A stretch of DNA of 64,000 nucleotides from Butyricicoccus pullicaecorum (GCA_018366035.1 JAGZIW010000002.1:1-64000), one strand, 5' to 3'. Positions 33,472 through 44,000 are shown, numbered from the stretch's first letter. The notes: generated by a model not told the origin, from the sequence alone. Numbers and translations are program-made.

Positions 33472-33531
33472 GTATTTTTTTCATTCTTCGTGTAAATTTT
33501 TCTGCACATTTTTTCTATTTTTACAGCACAC

Positions 33532-33560
33532 TGTACAAATGCCGGAAAATCAGATATAAT
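33532..33560 (+). promoter_or_regulatory. Promoter of the GH13 gene
   Basis: -35 TGTACA, 17-bp spacer, -10 TATAAT (near 33555-33560), about 45 bp before the start. Confidence 0.5.
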
Positions 33561-33604
33561 AATACAAGCAAAACCAATTCCAACAGCAAAGGAGCTTGTA
33601 TAGA

Positions 33605-34915
33605 ATGTGGGCATATGAAAGTGTTTTTTATCAAATCTATCCGCTTGGCTTGTGCGGTGCGCCGCGTGTGAACGACGGTGTCCTCGCCAGCCGTATTCGC
33701 AAAATCAATGACTGGATCCCGCATATCCAATCTCTTGGCGCAAATGCAATTTATTTTTCTCCGGTCTTTGAATCGGACAGCCATGGCTATGACACACGCG
33801 ATTTCCGCCTAATCGACCGCCGGCTGGGTTCCAATGACGATTTTTCTTCGGTCTGTGCTCATCTGCATAAAAACGGGATTCGTGTCATTTTAGACGGTGT
33901 GTTCAACCATGTCGGACGCGGCTTCTGGGCATTTGAAGATGTACGAATGCACAAATGGGACTCGCCCTATAAGGATTGGTTCCATATCCATTTCGATGGC
34001 AATTCCAACTACAATGACGGTTTCTGGTACGAAGGCTGGGAAGGTCACTTCGAGCTTGTCAAACTCAACCTGCAAAATCCGGCGGTCGTTCAGCACATCT
34101 TCGACTGTATCCGCGGCTGGGTCGAGAACTTTGATATCGACGGACTGCGCCTTGACGTTGCCTACTGCCTGCCGCCGGAGTTCCTGCGCCAGCTTCGTTC
34201 TTTCTGTGATACGCTGAAACCAGACTTCCTGCTGCTTGGCGAAATGCTCCACGGAGATTATAACCAGCGCGTCGGAGAGGGTATGCTTCATTCCTGCACA
34301 AACTATGAATGTTATAAAGGTCTGTACTCTTCCCTTAATTCCATGAACCTGTTTGAGATCACCCATTCCCTGCTGCGCCAGTTTGGACCGGAAAACTGGA
34401 CACTTTACAAGGGAAAGCATCTTTTGAGCTTTGTGGACAACCATGATGTAACGCGCGCCGCGTCCATCTTAAACAATCCCAAGCATCTGCCTCTCCTGTA
34501 TGGTATGCTGTTCGGTATGCCGGGAATCCCCTGTGTATATTATGGCAGCGAATGGGGGCTCACAGGCAAAAAGGAGGACGGTGATGATGCGCTGCGTCCT
34601 GCAATCGATGCACCAGTCGAAAACGAACTGACGGCATGGATTGCCAAGCTTGCAGCGGCGCATAAAAACTCCAAGGCACTGTGTTACGGGGATTTCAAAC
34701 AGCTTGTTTTGACCAACCGGCAATGTATCTGGGAGCGTATTACAGACGGCGAGCGTGTACTGATTGCCATCAATGCAGATGACCAGCCCTATACCGCACA
34801 TTTTGATGCGCGCTGCGGATGTGCCACCGATTTGATTACCGGACAAATGCACGACTTCGGCGGCGGCTCCGAACTGCCTCCCTACTCGGTGGCATATTGG
34901 AAAACTGAATGTTGA
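33605..34915 (+). CDS. Alpha-amylase family glycoside hydrolase (GH13)
   Basis: A 436-residue cytoplasmic enzyme acting on alpha-1,4-glucans or maltodextrins. The conserved regions of GH13 are all seen: GVFNHVG (region I), nucleophile Asp in GLRLDVAYCLP, acid Glu in LLGEMLHGDYN, and FVDNHDVTR. No signal peptide, starch-binding or N-terminal cyclomaltodextrinase domain, so it is a compact form. Start 33605 (MWAYESVFYQIYPLG) follows aaaggag; a TTG three codons earlier is unlikely. Monocistronic with a strong terminator. Confidence 0.93.
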   Translation: MWAYESVFYQIYPLGLCGAPRVNDGVLASRIRKINDWIPHIQSLGANAIYFSPVFESDSHGYDTRDFRLIDRRLGSNDDFSSVCAHLHKNGIRVILDGVFNHVGRGFWAFEDVRMHKWDSPYKDWFHIHFDGNSNYNDGFWYEGWEGHFELVKLNLQNPAVVQHIFDCIRGWVENFDIDGLRLDVAYCLPPEFLRQLRSFCDTLKPDFLLLGEMLHGDYNQRVGEGMLHSCTNYECYKGLYSSLNSMNLFEITHSLLRQFGPENWTLYKGKHLLSFVDNHDVTRAASILNNPKHLPLLYGMLFGMPGIPCVYYGSEWGLTGKKEDGDDALRPAIDAPVENELTAWIAKLAAAHKNSKALCYGDFKQLVLTNRQCIWERITDGERVLIAINADDQPYTAHFDARCGCATDLITGQMHDFGGGSELPPYSVAYWKTEC

Positions 34916-34920
34916 TACGT

Positions 34921-34962
34921 CAAAAATCCCCTTGATGTTTTTACACATCAAGGGGATTTTTG
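34921..34962. terminator. Bidirectional terminator, GH13 and SLH protein
   Basis: Perfect 17-bp stem caaaaatccccttgatg/catcaaggggatttttg with an 8-base loop between convergent genes. Confidence 0.92.
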
Positions 34963-35006
34963 TCTGTATTAGGCAGAGATACGGCACAAATTACTACATT
35001 CTTTAG

Positions 35007-37946
35007 CTATTTAGAAGTCACGATTCCCTGTGCATCTACATGGAATTCTTTCATTGCAATACTTCCTTCAATTTTCACTTCAAAGGTATAATCGCCCTCA
35101 CTCAACACTTTGCCCGGCTTTAATGTTATGGTCAACTTTGTTGTTTCACCCATAGCAGGCTCACGTTGCCAAATATCTTCTCCAGAAATTACAAGAGAAT
35201 TGTTCTTAATTATTATATTCTCCTTTTCCGGAGCCTCTAATGGCTTAGAAAATTCAGCTGTTAGTGAATGAGATTTATATCCATCATCTATCTTACCTGT
35301 AACCTTCTCAATCACATACTCACTTGGCTCTGGTTCGGGTTCTGGGTCAACTGCCTTATCTGGAATCTTTTCGTAATCCAAAGTGGTGCTCACGTTTCCA
35401 GCTGCATCTTCAGTGGCAAAACAGAAATATATATCCTTCTCATCGACCATGTCAGCAGGAATCTCAAAATCAAAATATTGTGTACCCTCTTCAATTTCCT
35501 GATGCTCTCCGTCCAGTACCAGTTCCGGATCCTTCGGGCTGTTGTTATCAGCGCCAAAATCACTGCCCTTCATGACCTTCCAGTAAACCTCACCTGCTTC
35601 CGAGGACTTAAAGGTTACCTGCGCCATATTCTTATCGGTTCGTGTTATCTGAACGTTTGTCAAAATAGGCGCTGTAAAATCTACAAAGAATCTATGAGTT
35701 GCCTCTTTTCCGTCTGCAAAGGTAATGGTGCAGGTGAAATGATTGTTATCCTGCGGCATATAGCCATTTTGCATATATACCTTATAGGTCTGATTGTCAT
35801 CTGTTTCTACACGCTTGAGTTTCATGGTGCCCTGTGCCGGACAGGTAAACTCAAACTGGTCAACCGTGAGTGTCTGCGCTGTCGGCTTGTCCAGAACCAC
35901 CTCAAAGTATACAAGCTCATCTGTCAGGTCAGCGTCCGGAATCACATGTGCCGCCGCCGATTTGATTTGAATATCACTGGCCTCTGGTTTGTCTGCCGGA
36001 GTTCCTGCAATCTCTACCAAGCGAACCGGCGTAACCTTCTCATCAATCCCCTTTGCCACATAGTACATGGAATATGCAGTATCCGGCTTCAGTCCTGTCA
36101 GCGTAACAGTATTGCTGTGCAGCTTCATTTCCTGCTGGTTCCCGCTCGCCATAATCTCCTCAGCGGTTGGATCTCCATTTGCTGCTCTGCGGAACCGAGT
36201 GTTTGGCTTTTCCACCAGCAGCCAATAGAAGGTGCCTGATGTATCCGAAACATAGGAGAAGGTTGCCTCCTCTGCCGTGGTACGCACGGCCTCTATGGAA
36301 GTCAGTTCTGGACAGTCATACTTGCTGACAAAATCATAGGTCAGCAGGGTCTGGTCGTCCAAAGTGATTCCCAGCTGATAGGTATTGTCGTCATAGTATG
36401 CGGTCGTCAGATCATAGACACGATTGTCCGTGGTTTTTACACTGACAATGGTCATATCGCTGCCGCCGCCCGTACAAATGATGGAGAACTGATCCTGCCG
36501 CAAAGCTGTGTCGGTTGCACGGTTGAGTGTTACACGTACCAGTCCATTCTTGACAGACTCTACACGCTCGATTTCCAGCTTTTCCGGTCTCGAAGGCCGA
36601 TCATTATCAGAAGATGAGGAACCGCCGCTGCTCGAATTATTCTTAGAAGGTGTGGAATTGATAGAACCGCCAGACGGAACCTTTTGTCCTCCAGCTGTAA
36701 TGCCAGTGGTTCCCTTCGCAGCCTTGACAACCGTTCCCTTGGTATCCACAGAAATATTATCTGCATTTGCCTTTACGGTGCTGACCTTGCCTTCACCAGA
36801 GACATCTGCCCCCGCAGCCTTAATTTCAACGGTTTCAACTGATGTGCCCTTATCCACGGACAGCTCGGTATTCTTTGCGTCCTGTGCAACCTCTACGGAC
36901 TTGACCTGACTGTTTCCTGCGAGTGCAACCGCAGCATCAGGAGCAGTCACCATAATGGTTCCAATCTTTGCATCTTGTGCGGTCAGCTTGCCAGAACCTG
37001 CAACCGTAACGCTGGATACGTCACCTGCTACAATTGCCTCTGCTGCCTTCTCGCCCACTTTTACATGCTCTACCTTGGCGTCCTTTCCGTCCACAGCAAG
37101 GCGAACCGCTGCACCGTCACGCTCCATCACAACAGTTCCCAGTACAGATTTTCCAAGCACATGAATGGAATTTACGCCGCCGCCGCGAATCAGCACGCGG
37201 CCATTTACAACAACATTCTCAAGGGTTACATCGCCGTCCTGTACGCCCTCGGACAGAATCAAATCGCCTGCAATTGTCATATCCTTCAAGCTGACGTCCT
37301 GTGTGTTGACCACAACCGTACCGTCAGCGGACTCTGAAAAGCTGCCCGCATTTGGATAATATCCTGTCAGGATTCGATTGAGGATTGCAACCGTTTCTGC
37401 TCGTGTGATTGGCTCCTTGGGACGAAATGCTTCTGTTCCATTCACATAACCTTTGTTAATAAAGGCAGCAACCGCATCTGTCGCCCAGCCAGCAATGCCG
37501 CCTGCGTCCGGCACATGGATCGCCTCAACATTGGTCGTCTCAATGTCGAATGCACGCGCCATCATGACAACAGCTTCTTCTCTGGAAATGGCATCATTGG
37601 GGCGCACCTTTCCGTCTGCTCCCTGCAAAACGCCTGCATGTCCAGCCTTTAAGATGGCATCTGTATAGAACGCCTGTCCCAAATCGGTGAAGTAATTGTC
37701 TGCACGGTTCTGGTAACGCATAACATGATCCAAAACCACTGCCATTTCCCCGCGGGTAATAGTGTCGTCCGGTCGGAACTGTCCCCCGAACCCATTGACG
37801 ATTTGATAGCCCTGCATACGGTCGATTGCAGCCTGTGCCCAATGTCCTGCTGTGTCTTGGAAAGCAGCCTGTGCTGACGGCGCTCCCGTAAGCAGTAGTG
37901 TGCACAGCCCCGCCATGGTAGACAGGACGACCTTGTTTGATTTCAT
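35007..37946 (-). CDS. S-layer homology domain surface protein
   Basis: About 979 residues, exported by an N-terminal signal peptide ending near APSAQA. Three SLH domains (about 28-200; motifs FQDTAGHWAQAAIDRM, FRPDDTITRGEMAVVL, FRPKEPITRAETVAIL) attach it to cell-wall polymer. Then come about 200 residues of short beta-repeats (DVTLENVVVNGRVLIRGGG and similar), likely a beta-solenoid, a Ser/Gly/Asn-rich linker (about 420-450) and several Ig/fibronectin-like domains including TLTGLKPDTAYSMYYVAKG. No catalytic motif is visible. It may be an S-layer or adhesive component. ATG 37946 opens the signal peptide; promoter and terminator are clear. Confidence 0.9.
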   Translation of the reverse strand: MKSNKVVLSTMAGLCTLLLTGAPSAQAAFQDTAGHWAQAAIDRMQGYQIVNGFGGQFRPDDTITRGEMAVVLDHVMRYQNRADNYFTDLGQAFYTDAILKAGHAGVLQGADGKVRPNDAISREEAVVMMARAFDIETTNVEAIHVPDAGGIAGWATDAVAAFINKGYVNGTEAFRPKEPITRAETVAILNRILTGYYPNAGSFSESADGTVVVNTQDVSLKDMTIAGDLILSEGVQDGDVTLENVVVNGRVLIRGGGVNSIHVLGKSVLGTVVMERDGAAVRLAVDGKDAKVEHVKVGEKAAEAIVAGDVSSVTVAGSGKLTAQDAKIGTIMVTAPDAAVALAGNSQVKSVEVAQDAKNTELSVDKGTSVETVEIKAAGADVSGEGKVSTVKANADNISVDTKGTVVKAAKGTTGITAGGQKVPSGGSINSTPSKNNSSSGGSSSSDNDRPSRPEKLEIERVESVKNGLVRVTLNRATDTALRQDQFSIICTGGGSDMTIVSVKTTDNRVYDLTTAYYDDNTYQLGITLDDQTLLTYDFVSKYDCPELTSIEAVRTTAEEATFSYVSDTSGTFYWLLVEKPNTRFRRAANGDPTAEEIMASGNQQEMKLHSNTVTLTGLKPDTAYSMYYVAKGIDEKVTPVRLVEIAGTPADKPEASDIQIKSAAAHVIPDADLTDELVYFEVVLDKPTAQTLTVDQFEFTCPAQGTMKLKRVETDDNQTYKVYMQNGYMPQDNNHFTCTITFADGKEATHRFFVDFTAPILTNVQITRTDKNMAQVTFKSSEAGEVYWKVMKGSDFGADNNSPKDPELVLDGEHQEIEEGTQYFDFEIPADMVDEKDIYFCFATEDAAGNVSTTLDYEKIPDKAVDPEPEPEPSEYVIEKVTGKIDDGYKSHSLTAEFSKPLEAPEKENIIIKNNSLVISGEDIWQREPAMGETTKLTITLKPGKVLSEGDYTFEVKIEGSIAMKEFHVDAQGIVTSK

Positions 37947-37997
37947 TTTACCGCCCACTTTCTTTATCCACAAAATGGATAATTATTGTCTATTTTC

Positions 37998-38026
37998 ATT
38001 ATACAGACTTTCCCACGATTTGTATA
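37998..38026 (-). promoter_or_regulatory. Promoter of the SLH protein gene
   Basis: On the minus strand: -35 TATACA, 17-bp spacer, -10 TATAAT (38003-37998). Confidence 0.5.
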
Positions 38027-38054
38027 GGATTTTACCATGAATTTTTCAACAAAT

Positions 38055-39881
38055 TTATGATTTTTCTTTTGGTTGTTTTCGTTTGTATGCCGAAATACAA
38101 TCCAAAAACGCCGCCCCATACCGTTTGACCTTATAAGTGGGGATACCTGAGATTCGTTCCAGTTCCTCCATGGTGCGCGGAAGGCGCCTGCATATTTCTC
38201 TCAGAATCGCATCAGAAAAAATCGAAAAGGGCGGCACACCCGCTCGCTGTGCCAATCGGCTGCACGTCTGCTGCAAGGCTTTGAACAAGCCTTCGTCCAT
38301 TTCCTCCTGCTTGAGCGGCACACCCGACTTCGGCACCTTCACCGAAAACGGCAGATGCTTTTTGATGATATCGCCCGAACGCGCACTCAGCTGAATGATG
38401 GGCAAATCGTCCGCACGGCAGGTCAGATACCCCTGCGCAATCAGGCAGTCCAAAATGTAACGAATATGATACACCGAACTGTTTTTCATCACACCAAAGG
38501 TGGAAAGACTGTCCAACCCCGACTCCTGCACCCGCTCCGTGCGTTCCCCGCGTAAAATCTCAATCAAAAAATGCTTTCCCACGGCGCGGCCCCGCTGGTT
38601 CAGCCGAAATACGCAGGACACGATTTTCTGAGCATCTATCGTCTGGTCCTTCCATTCCCAATGTACCCCGCAGTTCGCACAGCCTCCGCAGTAGGCGGGC
38701 GCAGACTCACCAAAATAATGCAAAATCGCAGCGCGCAGACAATCGGTCGTCTGCGTATACCACCACATGCGGCGCAGACGCTCCATATCCCTCTGTAAAT
38801 TGTGTGCATACATCTGCTCGTCCAAGTCCTCTGACAGCTCTCGATTGTTTTGAATCAAAAACCGACACAGCCGCAAATCCGAAGCATCAAAATACAAAAT
38901 ACAGTCTGCTTTTCTGCCGTCACGCCCCGCACGTCCCGCTTCCTGATAATAGCTCTCCAAGTCCGGCGGCATATTATAGTGAATGACAAAGGATACATTC
39001 GGTTTGTCAATGCCCATACCAAAGGCATTGGTTGCCACCAGAACATTGACCTTGTCATATAAAAAATCGCTCTGTGCCTGTTTTCGTGTCTGTGCGTCCA
39101 AACCCGCATGATACCGCGCCGCCCGCAGTCCCCGCTGGCGCAGCACCCCATAAACATCATCAACCAGCTTTCGCGTCAGACAATAGACGATCCCGCTCTG
39201 TTCGTTTCTCAGGGCAAGTTCTGCCAAAAGTGCAGCGGTCTTATCGGCAGGCTCGGAGACAAAAAAGCGCAAATTGGGTCGATCAAAACCGGAAACCATA
39301 ATAAATGGGTCTTGCAGTCCCAAAAGCCGAATGATATCCTGCCGCACCCGTTTGGTCGCGGTTGCTGTAAACGCACAGACAGGCGGGCGACTCGGAAGTT
39401 CCTGCAAAAATTCCGCAATATGCAGATAACTTGGGCGAAAATCCTGCCCCCATTGAGAGATACAATGTGCTTCATCTACTGACACAAGTGCCAGAGGCAG
39501 CTCTTTGCAAAACGCACGAAATCCAGAGGTCTCAAGGCGCTCAGGGGCGATATACAAAAACTTATAGTTTCCTGCTCTTACAGCCCGCAAAATCTGTGCG
39601 CGTTCTTCCCGACTCTGTGCACTCGTCAGACAGGCAGCGGGGATTCCGGCGCTCCGAAGTGCGCGCACCTGATCCTGCATGAGCGAAATCAGCGGCGAAA
39701 TCACCAGTGCAATCCCCTGCCGCGCAAGTGCCGGAACCTGATAGCAAACCGATTTTCCCGCCCCTGTGGGCATTACGCCCAAGGTATCCTGCCCATTCAA
39801 AATCCGCATAACAATCGGTTTCTGACTGTCTCGAAATGTATCGTATCCAAAAAAACGTTTTAGGATATCCTCCGGTGTCAT
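38055..39881 (-). CDS. recQ: RecQ-family ATP-dependent DNA helicase
   Basis: A 608-residue 3'-5' helicase. Walker A MPTGAGKSVCYQ (about 36-47), DEAH box SVDEAHCISQWGQDFRPSY, motif VI QEAGRAGRDGRKADC, zinc-binding cysteines in YCGGCANCGVHWE, then winged-helix RQC and a C-terminal HRDC domain (RLPRTMEELERISGIPTYKVKRYG). Full domain set for restarting stalled forks and recombination repair. It starts with MTPEDILKRFFGYDTFRDSQ, the usual N-terminus. The upstream threonine aldolase gene is separated by a terminator. Confidence 0.96.
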   Translation of the reverse strand: MTPEDILKRFFGYDTFRDSQKPIVMRILNGQDTLGVMPTGAGKSVCYQVPALARQGIALVISPLISLMQDQVRALRSAGIPAACLTSAQSREERAQILRAVRAGNYKFLYIAPERLETSGFRAFCKELPLALVSVDEAHCISQWGQDFRPSYLHIAEFLQELPSRPPVCAFTATATKRVRQDIIRLLGLQDPFIMVSGFDRPNLRFFVSEPADKTAALLAELALRNEQSGIVYCLTRKLVDDVYGVLRQRGLRAARYHAGLDAQTRKQAQSDFLYDKVNVLVATNAFGMGIDKPNVSFVIHYNMPPDLESYYQEAGRAGRDGRKADCILYFDASDLRLCRFLIQNNRELSEDLDEQMYAHNLQRDMERLRRMWWYTQTTDCLRAAILHYFGESAPAYCGGCANCGVHWEWKDQTIDAQKIVSCVFRLNQRGRAVGKHFLIEILRGERTERVQESGLDSLSTFGVMKNSSVYHIRYILDCLIAQGYLTCRADDLPIIQLSARSGDIIKKHLPFSVKVPKSGVPLKQEEMDEGLFKALQQTCSRLAQRAGVPPFSIFSDAILREICRRLPRTMEELERISGIPTYKVKRYGAAFLDCISAYKRKQPKEKS

Positions 39882-39911
39882 CTGGCTGTCCTCCTAATAT
39901 ACACAAAAACA

Positions 39912-39934
39912 GCCGTTCGGTTTTACCGAACGGC
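39912..39934 (-). terminator. Terminator after threonine aldolase
   Basis: Perfect 10-bp stem gccgttcggt/accgaacggc with a 3-base loop and gtttttg on the minus strand. Confidence 0.85.
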
Positions 39935-39944
39935 AGCTTCTTCT

Positions 39945-40958
39945 TCAAAGCAATGCGAGCATGGCATCTACATCTTCTGATTTTGTTGCCCATGAGGTCA
40001 CAAAACGAACAACATCGTGGGTTTTGTCCCACTTCTGGCTGAACTCAAATGCAGCCTCTGTTGTCAAATCAAAAATCTGGTCCTTGCTCAAAATGGCAAA
40101 AATCTGGTTGGTGGTTGCCGGATAGGCAAGCTCATAGCCCTTTGCCAGCAGCCCGTCCCGCAGGCGTGCCGCCATCGCATTGGCATGACGTCCGAGCGTA
40201 AAATACAAGTCTCCTGTAAACAGTCCCTCAAACTGCATGCCCAAAAGCCAGCCCTTCGCAAGCATCGCGCCCTGATTTTTAATCATATAGCGAAAATTCG
40301 GTTTGAGCGTATCGTTTACGAGCACAAGTGCCTCCCCGAACAGCGCACCATTCTTTGTGCCTCCAATATAAAACGCATCGCACAGGCGCGGCAGATCCGC
40401 CGGCATCAAGTCGCAGTCCTCCGCCGTCATGCCGCTTGCAAGACGTGCACCGTCCAAATATAACAGTAAATGCTGCTCATCGCAGACTGTCCGCAAAAGC
40501 TCCAGCTCGCGTCGTGTGTAGATGGTTCCCACCTCGGTGGACTGCGAAATATAGACCATGCGCGGCTTTACCATGTGCTCATCAGAATGACTGCGGACCA
40601 CCGCCAGAATATCCGCTGGCGTCAGCTTGCCGTCTGCCTTGGGCACCCCCAAAACCTTATGTCCGGTTCCCTCGATGGCACCAGTTTCGTGCACGTTAAT
40701 ATGTCCGCTCTCTGCACAAATCACCGCCTCAAACGGACGCAGCGCACTGGCAATCATGGTCATATTGGTCTGTGTCCCGCCGACCAGAAAATGTACCTCT
40801 GCCGCCGGACAGTTAAACCGCTCCCGAATCATATCCGCGGCATGGGCACAATATTCATCTGTTCCGTAACCGATTACAGGGGTTAGATTGTTGATTCGCA
40901 TGGTTTCCAGAATACTGGGGTGTGCACCCTCGCTGTAATCATTTCTAAAATTCAGCAT
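39945..40958 (-). CDS. Low-specificity L-threonine aldolase-like PLP enzyme
   Basis: A 337-residue fold-type I PLP enzyme, cleaving L-threonine or allo-threonine to glycine and acetaldehyde. Starts [16 protein letters not shown], with the PLP lysine in FYIGGTKNGALFGEALV (about 205) and LYLDGARLASGM around the PLP-binding Asp. This is the beta-eliminating-lyase branch. Its start overlaps the end of the CPCC gene by 14 bp, so translation is coupled. Confidence 0.9.
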   Translation of the reverse strand: MLNFRNDYSEGAHPSILETMRINNLTPVIGYGTDEYCAHAADMIRERFNCPAAEVHFLVGGTQTNMTMIASALRPFEAVICAESGHINVHETGAIEGTGHKVLGVPKADGKLTPADILAVVRSHSDEHMVKPRMVYISQSTEVGTIYTRRELELLRTVCDEQHLLLYLDGARLASGMTAEDCDLMPADLPRLCDAFYIGGTKNGALFGEALVLVNDTLKPNFRYMIKNQGAMLAKGWLLGMQFEGLFTGDLYFTLGRHANAMAARLRDGLLAKGYELAYPATTNQIFAILSKDQIFDLTTEAAFEFSQKWDKTHDVVRFVTSWATKSEDVDAMLALL

Positions 40959-41298
40959 CTTCTCTATCTCCTTTTATCTGTCCCATGGGGTCTATCCTTC
41001 CAAATGCACGAAAATTCAGCTGTGCCTCCATGAGAGAAAGCCCGCCATTGCGCGCACTTTGCTCTAATGTGTCATCTTGCTCCCAGCCGCAAACCGGACA
41101 GGTCTGCATGCCCTCCACAATGGTCAAAATCCCACATACCGGACATGCCGTCATCGGCATACCGGTCACTGGATCAAATTCATATTCCACCGGTGCAGTC
41201 TCCTGCCACACGGCTTGTAAATCCGGACGTGCGGCTTCGCTTTCCTGCGCACAGAACGCTGTATCATCTGGCATGTACGGATACTCAGTCAATTTCAA
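40945..41298 (-). CDS. CPCC-type cysteine-rich protein
   Basis: 117 residues. Zinc-ribbon-like pair [27 protein letters not shown] followed by [19 protein letters not shown], the pattern of the CPCC family, whose role is unknown. The first 45 residues are acidic and variable. Start overlaps exoA by 14 bp and the end overlaps the threonine aldolase gene, so exoA-CPCC-aldolase form one tightly packed operon. Confidence 0.8.
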   Translation of the reverse strand: MKLTEYPYMPDDTAFCAQESEAARPDLQAVWQETAPVEYEFDPVTGMPMTACPVCGILTIVEGMQTCPVCGWEQDDTLEQSARNGGLSLMEAQLNFRAFGRIDPMGQIKGDREDAEF

Positions 41299-42034
41299 TC
41301 ACCACTGGACAATGATCGCTGCCCATGACATCGGATAAAATCCGTGCGTCCTTGACACGCCCCATAAAGCGTTCCGAAACCAGAAAATAGTCAATACGCC
41401 AGCCCGCATTCTTTTCACGTGAACGAAAACGATAGCTCCACCACGAATAGGCACCCTCCTTGTCGGGATAGAAGTGGCGGAAGGTATCCACAAAACCGGC
41501 ATGCAGCAATTCGGTCATTTTGCCGCGCTCCTCGTCGGTAAAGCCCGCGTTGCGCCGATTGGTCTTTGGATTTTTCAGGTCAATTTCCTTGTGTGCGACA
41601 TTGAGATCCCCGCAGATAATGACCGGCTTTTTCGTATCCAGTGCCTTGACATAATCACGGAATGCGTCCTCCCATGCCATGCGATAATCCAGACGCTTGA
41701 GCTCGTCCTGCGTATTGGGCACATAGACGGTAACGAGATAAAAGTCCTCATATTCTGCCGTGATAACACGGCCCTCATGGTCGTGCTCCTCAATTCCCAA
41801 TCCCCTTGTGACTGAAAGCGGTTCTTCCTTTGAGAAAATCGCAGTACCGGAATAGCCCTTTTTTTCTGCTGAATACCAATATTCAAAATATCCCTCCACA
41901 GCCGGCGCCTGCTCCGGCTGGAGCTTGGTTTCCTGCAAACACATCATATCCGGCTGTTCCTGTGCCAGAAACTCAAAAAATCCCTTTCCCACACAGGCAC
42001 GCAAACCATTGACGTTCCAAGAAATCAGCTTCAT
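41285..42034 (-). CDS. exoA: Exodeoxyribonuclease III / AP endonuclease
   Basis: A 249-residue Mg-dependent endonuclease-exonuclease-phosphatase fold enzyme for base excision repair. [19 protein letters not shown] start, [36 protein letters not shown] and [12 protein letters not shown] catalytic motifs are complete. It is 17 bp downstream of the aminotransferase stop region on the same strand. Cytoplasmic. Confidence 0.96.
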   Translation of the reverse strand: MKLISWNVNGLRACVGKGFFEFLAQEQPDMMCLQETKLQPEQAPAVEGYFEYWYSAEKKGYSGTAIFSKEEPLSVTRGLGIEEHDHEGRVITAEYEDFYLVTVYVPNTQDELKRLDYRMAWEDAFRDYVKALDTKKPVIICGDLNVAHKEIDLKNPKTNRRNAGFTDEERGKMTELLHAGFVDTFRHFYPDKEGAYSWWSYRFRSREKNAGWRIDYFLVSERFMGRVKDARILSDVMGSDHCPVVIEID

Positions 42035-42051
42035 AGATTCACTCCTTTTTG

Positions 42052-43218
42052 TTATCGATGCAAAATACCGCTGTCCGCAATGCGCCGGACAGCCTCCTCC
42101 ATACGTTCAGGCGATACGACCAGTGCAAAGCGCACATAACCTTCTCCCTGCGCGCCAAAACTCAACCCGGGCACACAGATGATGCCGGTTCGATCCATCA
42201 GCTCCAACACAAAATCGACCGACGATGTATAGCCCTTCGGAATCTTTGCCCACACAAACATACTGCCCTTGGAGTTCGGAACCTCCCAACCAATTTTGCG
42301 CAGCCCACCGCAAAGGGCATCTCGCCGCGCCTGATATGCCTGTTGGTTGCGCCGTATGATATCCTGCGGCCCTGTCAGGGCGGCAGCTGCACCTGCCTGC
42401 GCTGGATAGAACATACCATAGTCAATCTGTGAGCGGAACGCACGGAAGCGCTGCACCATGTCTGCGTTGCCTACCACAAAGGATACGCGCATTCCGGTTA
42501 AATTATAGGTCTTAGACAGAGAATTGAACTCCACACCAACATCTGCCGCACCGGATACCGATAAAAAGGAAATGCCGCGCTGCCCGTCCATCATGATATC
42601 CGAATAGGCATTGTCATGCAGAATCATGATTTCATGCTTTTTGGCAAATGCAATCAACTTTTCATAAAAAGCCACATCTGCAACCGCTGTTGTGGGATTG
42701 TTTGGATAGGACACGACCATAAGCTTTGCCCGATCGGCAACCTGCTCTGGAATATCCGCAAAATCCAAAATCCAGTCCTTTTCTGCATAAAGTGGATACA
42801 AGCCAATTTCAGCGCCTGTCAGCATAGGCCCAAAGGTAAAAATCGGATAGCCCGGGTCTGGGGCAAGCACCAAATCCCCTTCTCCTACGAACGGAAAGGC
42901 AATGTGGGCGATCCCCTCCTGCGAGCCGCTGACCGACATAATCTGTTCCGGTGCAAGCGATACATCATAGCGATTCTGATACCAGCGCTGCACGGCTTCT
43001 ATCAGTTCCGGCGTGTCATGAAGCGAATATTTATAATTCTCCGGCTTTTGCGCAGCTTGCGAAACAGCCTGCATCACATGGGTATCTGGTTCGAAATCCG
43101 GTGTCCCGATGGATAAATTGATGACATCTACGCCGCGGGCAGACAGCTGCTGCTTTTTTTCATCTAGCTGGTGAAAGATATTGGATTCTGTCTCCTGTCC
43201 AAACTTCTGGAATTTCAT
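42052..43218 (-). CDS. Class I/II PLP-dependent aminotransferase (LL-DAP/aspartate aminotransferase-like)
   Basis: 388 residues. [41 protein letters not shown], and PLP lysine in [20 protein letters not shown] are those of aspartate/LL-diaminopimelate aminotransferases (DapL/DapC-like branch). The exact amino donor cannot be settled by eye. Start 43218 follows aaaggg; the frame extends upstream with no site. Upstream of exoA with a 17-bp gap, possibly co-transcribed. Confidence 0.88.
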   Translation of the reverse strand: MKFQKFGQETESNIFHQLDEKKQQLSARGVDVINLSIGTPDFEPDTHVMQAVSQAAQKPENYKYSLHDTPELIEAVQRWYQNRYDVSLAPEQIMSVSGSQEGIAHIAFPFVGEGDLVLAPDPGYPIFTFGPMLTGAEIGLYPLYAEKDWILDFADIPEQVADRAKLMVVSYPNNPTTAVADVAFYEKLIAFAKKHEIMILHDNAYSDIMMDGQRGISFLSVSGAADVGVEFNSLSKTYNLTGMRVSFVVGNADMVQRFRAFRSQIDYGMFYPAQAGAAAALTGPQDIIRRNQQAYQARRDALCGGLRKIGWEVPNSKGSMFVWAKIPKGYTSSVDFVLELMDRTGIICVPGLSFGAQGEGYVRFALVVSPERMEEAVRRIADSGILHR

Positions 43219-43300
43219 CTTGTATCCCTTTCTATCGACAAAAATCTCATTAGCATTATAGTACAGATTTGCCGCAGATGCAAACCGTATTTTACAGCAC

Positions 43301-43987
43301 CTATGCACGATACTGCCTGAGCGTTTCCAGAAAACGCTGGTGCATACGATTGCTTACCGGCACTCGATTTCCAAAGCTGCACCGCACCTCATTATCTTCG
43401 ACTGCCTGCACGTGCTGCAAGTTGACCAAAAATCCCTGATGACAGCGCACAAATCCATATTCCTCCAACTCCTTTTCCACCACGGCAAGCCGTCCCGGGA
43501 TCTCAATCTGCCGCTCGGTGGTTTGAATCATCAGATGTCTGCCAATGGTCTTGATATAGATGATTTCAGCCGGAGAAAGCCGATAAATTGTACTTTTTGT
43601 GTGCACACACCAGCTTTTTTTCTCCAGCTTGCGGCGTTTTATGAGACGTTCCATCTCCTTCAAAAACAACTGCTCGGAAATGGGCTTTAGAAAAAACTGG
43701 CTTGCCTGCAAGGAGAATGCCTGTGTTACATATTTGGGACAGCTTGAAATAAGGATAATATCCATATTGGGCTGGCATGCACGCAAAATCCGCGCAATTT
43801 CTGTTCCGTTTTTATCTGGAAGCTCGATCGACAGCAAAATCATGTCAAACTGCTTTCCGGCACGAATTGCCTTTAAGAGTGCTCTGCCGCTCGAAAAGCA
43901 CAGCTGTTCTACATCATGCAGCTGTCTGACATAAGAGCGCAGCTGTTCAAGCTGTTCGGTATCCCCATCACAAATCGCTAAAATCAT
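43301..43987 (-). CDS. LytTR-type response regulator with degenerate receiver (no phospho-acceptor Asp)
   Basis: 228 residues: receiver-like domain (1-120) and LytTR DNA-binding domain (about 130-228; IIYIKTIGRHLMIQT, FVRCHQGFLVNLQHVQ). The expected Asp at the end of beta-3 is Ser53 (FDMILLSIELPDKNG) and the acidic pocket reads CDGD. The Lys in FFLKPI remains. It is therefore probably not activated by normal phosphorylation, unlike its partner at 45560-46255. ATG 43987 follows gggaagag, 13 bp after the histidine kinase stop. Confidence 0.87.
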   Translation of the reverse strand: MILAICDGDTEQLEQLRSYVRQLHDVEQLCFSSGRALLKAIRAGKQFDMILLSIELPDKNGTEIARILRACQPNMDIILISSCPKYVTQAFSLQASQFFLKPISEQLFLKEMERLIKRRKLEKKSWCVHTKSTIYRLSPAEIIYIKTIGRHLMIQTTERQIEIPGRLAVVEKELEEYGFVRCHQGFLVNLQHVQAVEDNEVRCSFGNRVPVSNRMHQRFLETLRQYRA

Positions 43988-44000
43988 AAAACTCTTCCCT

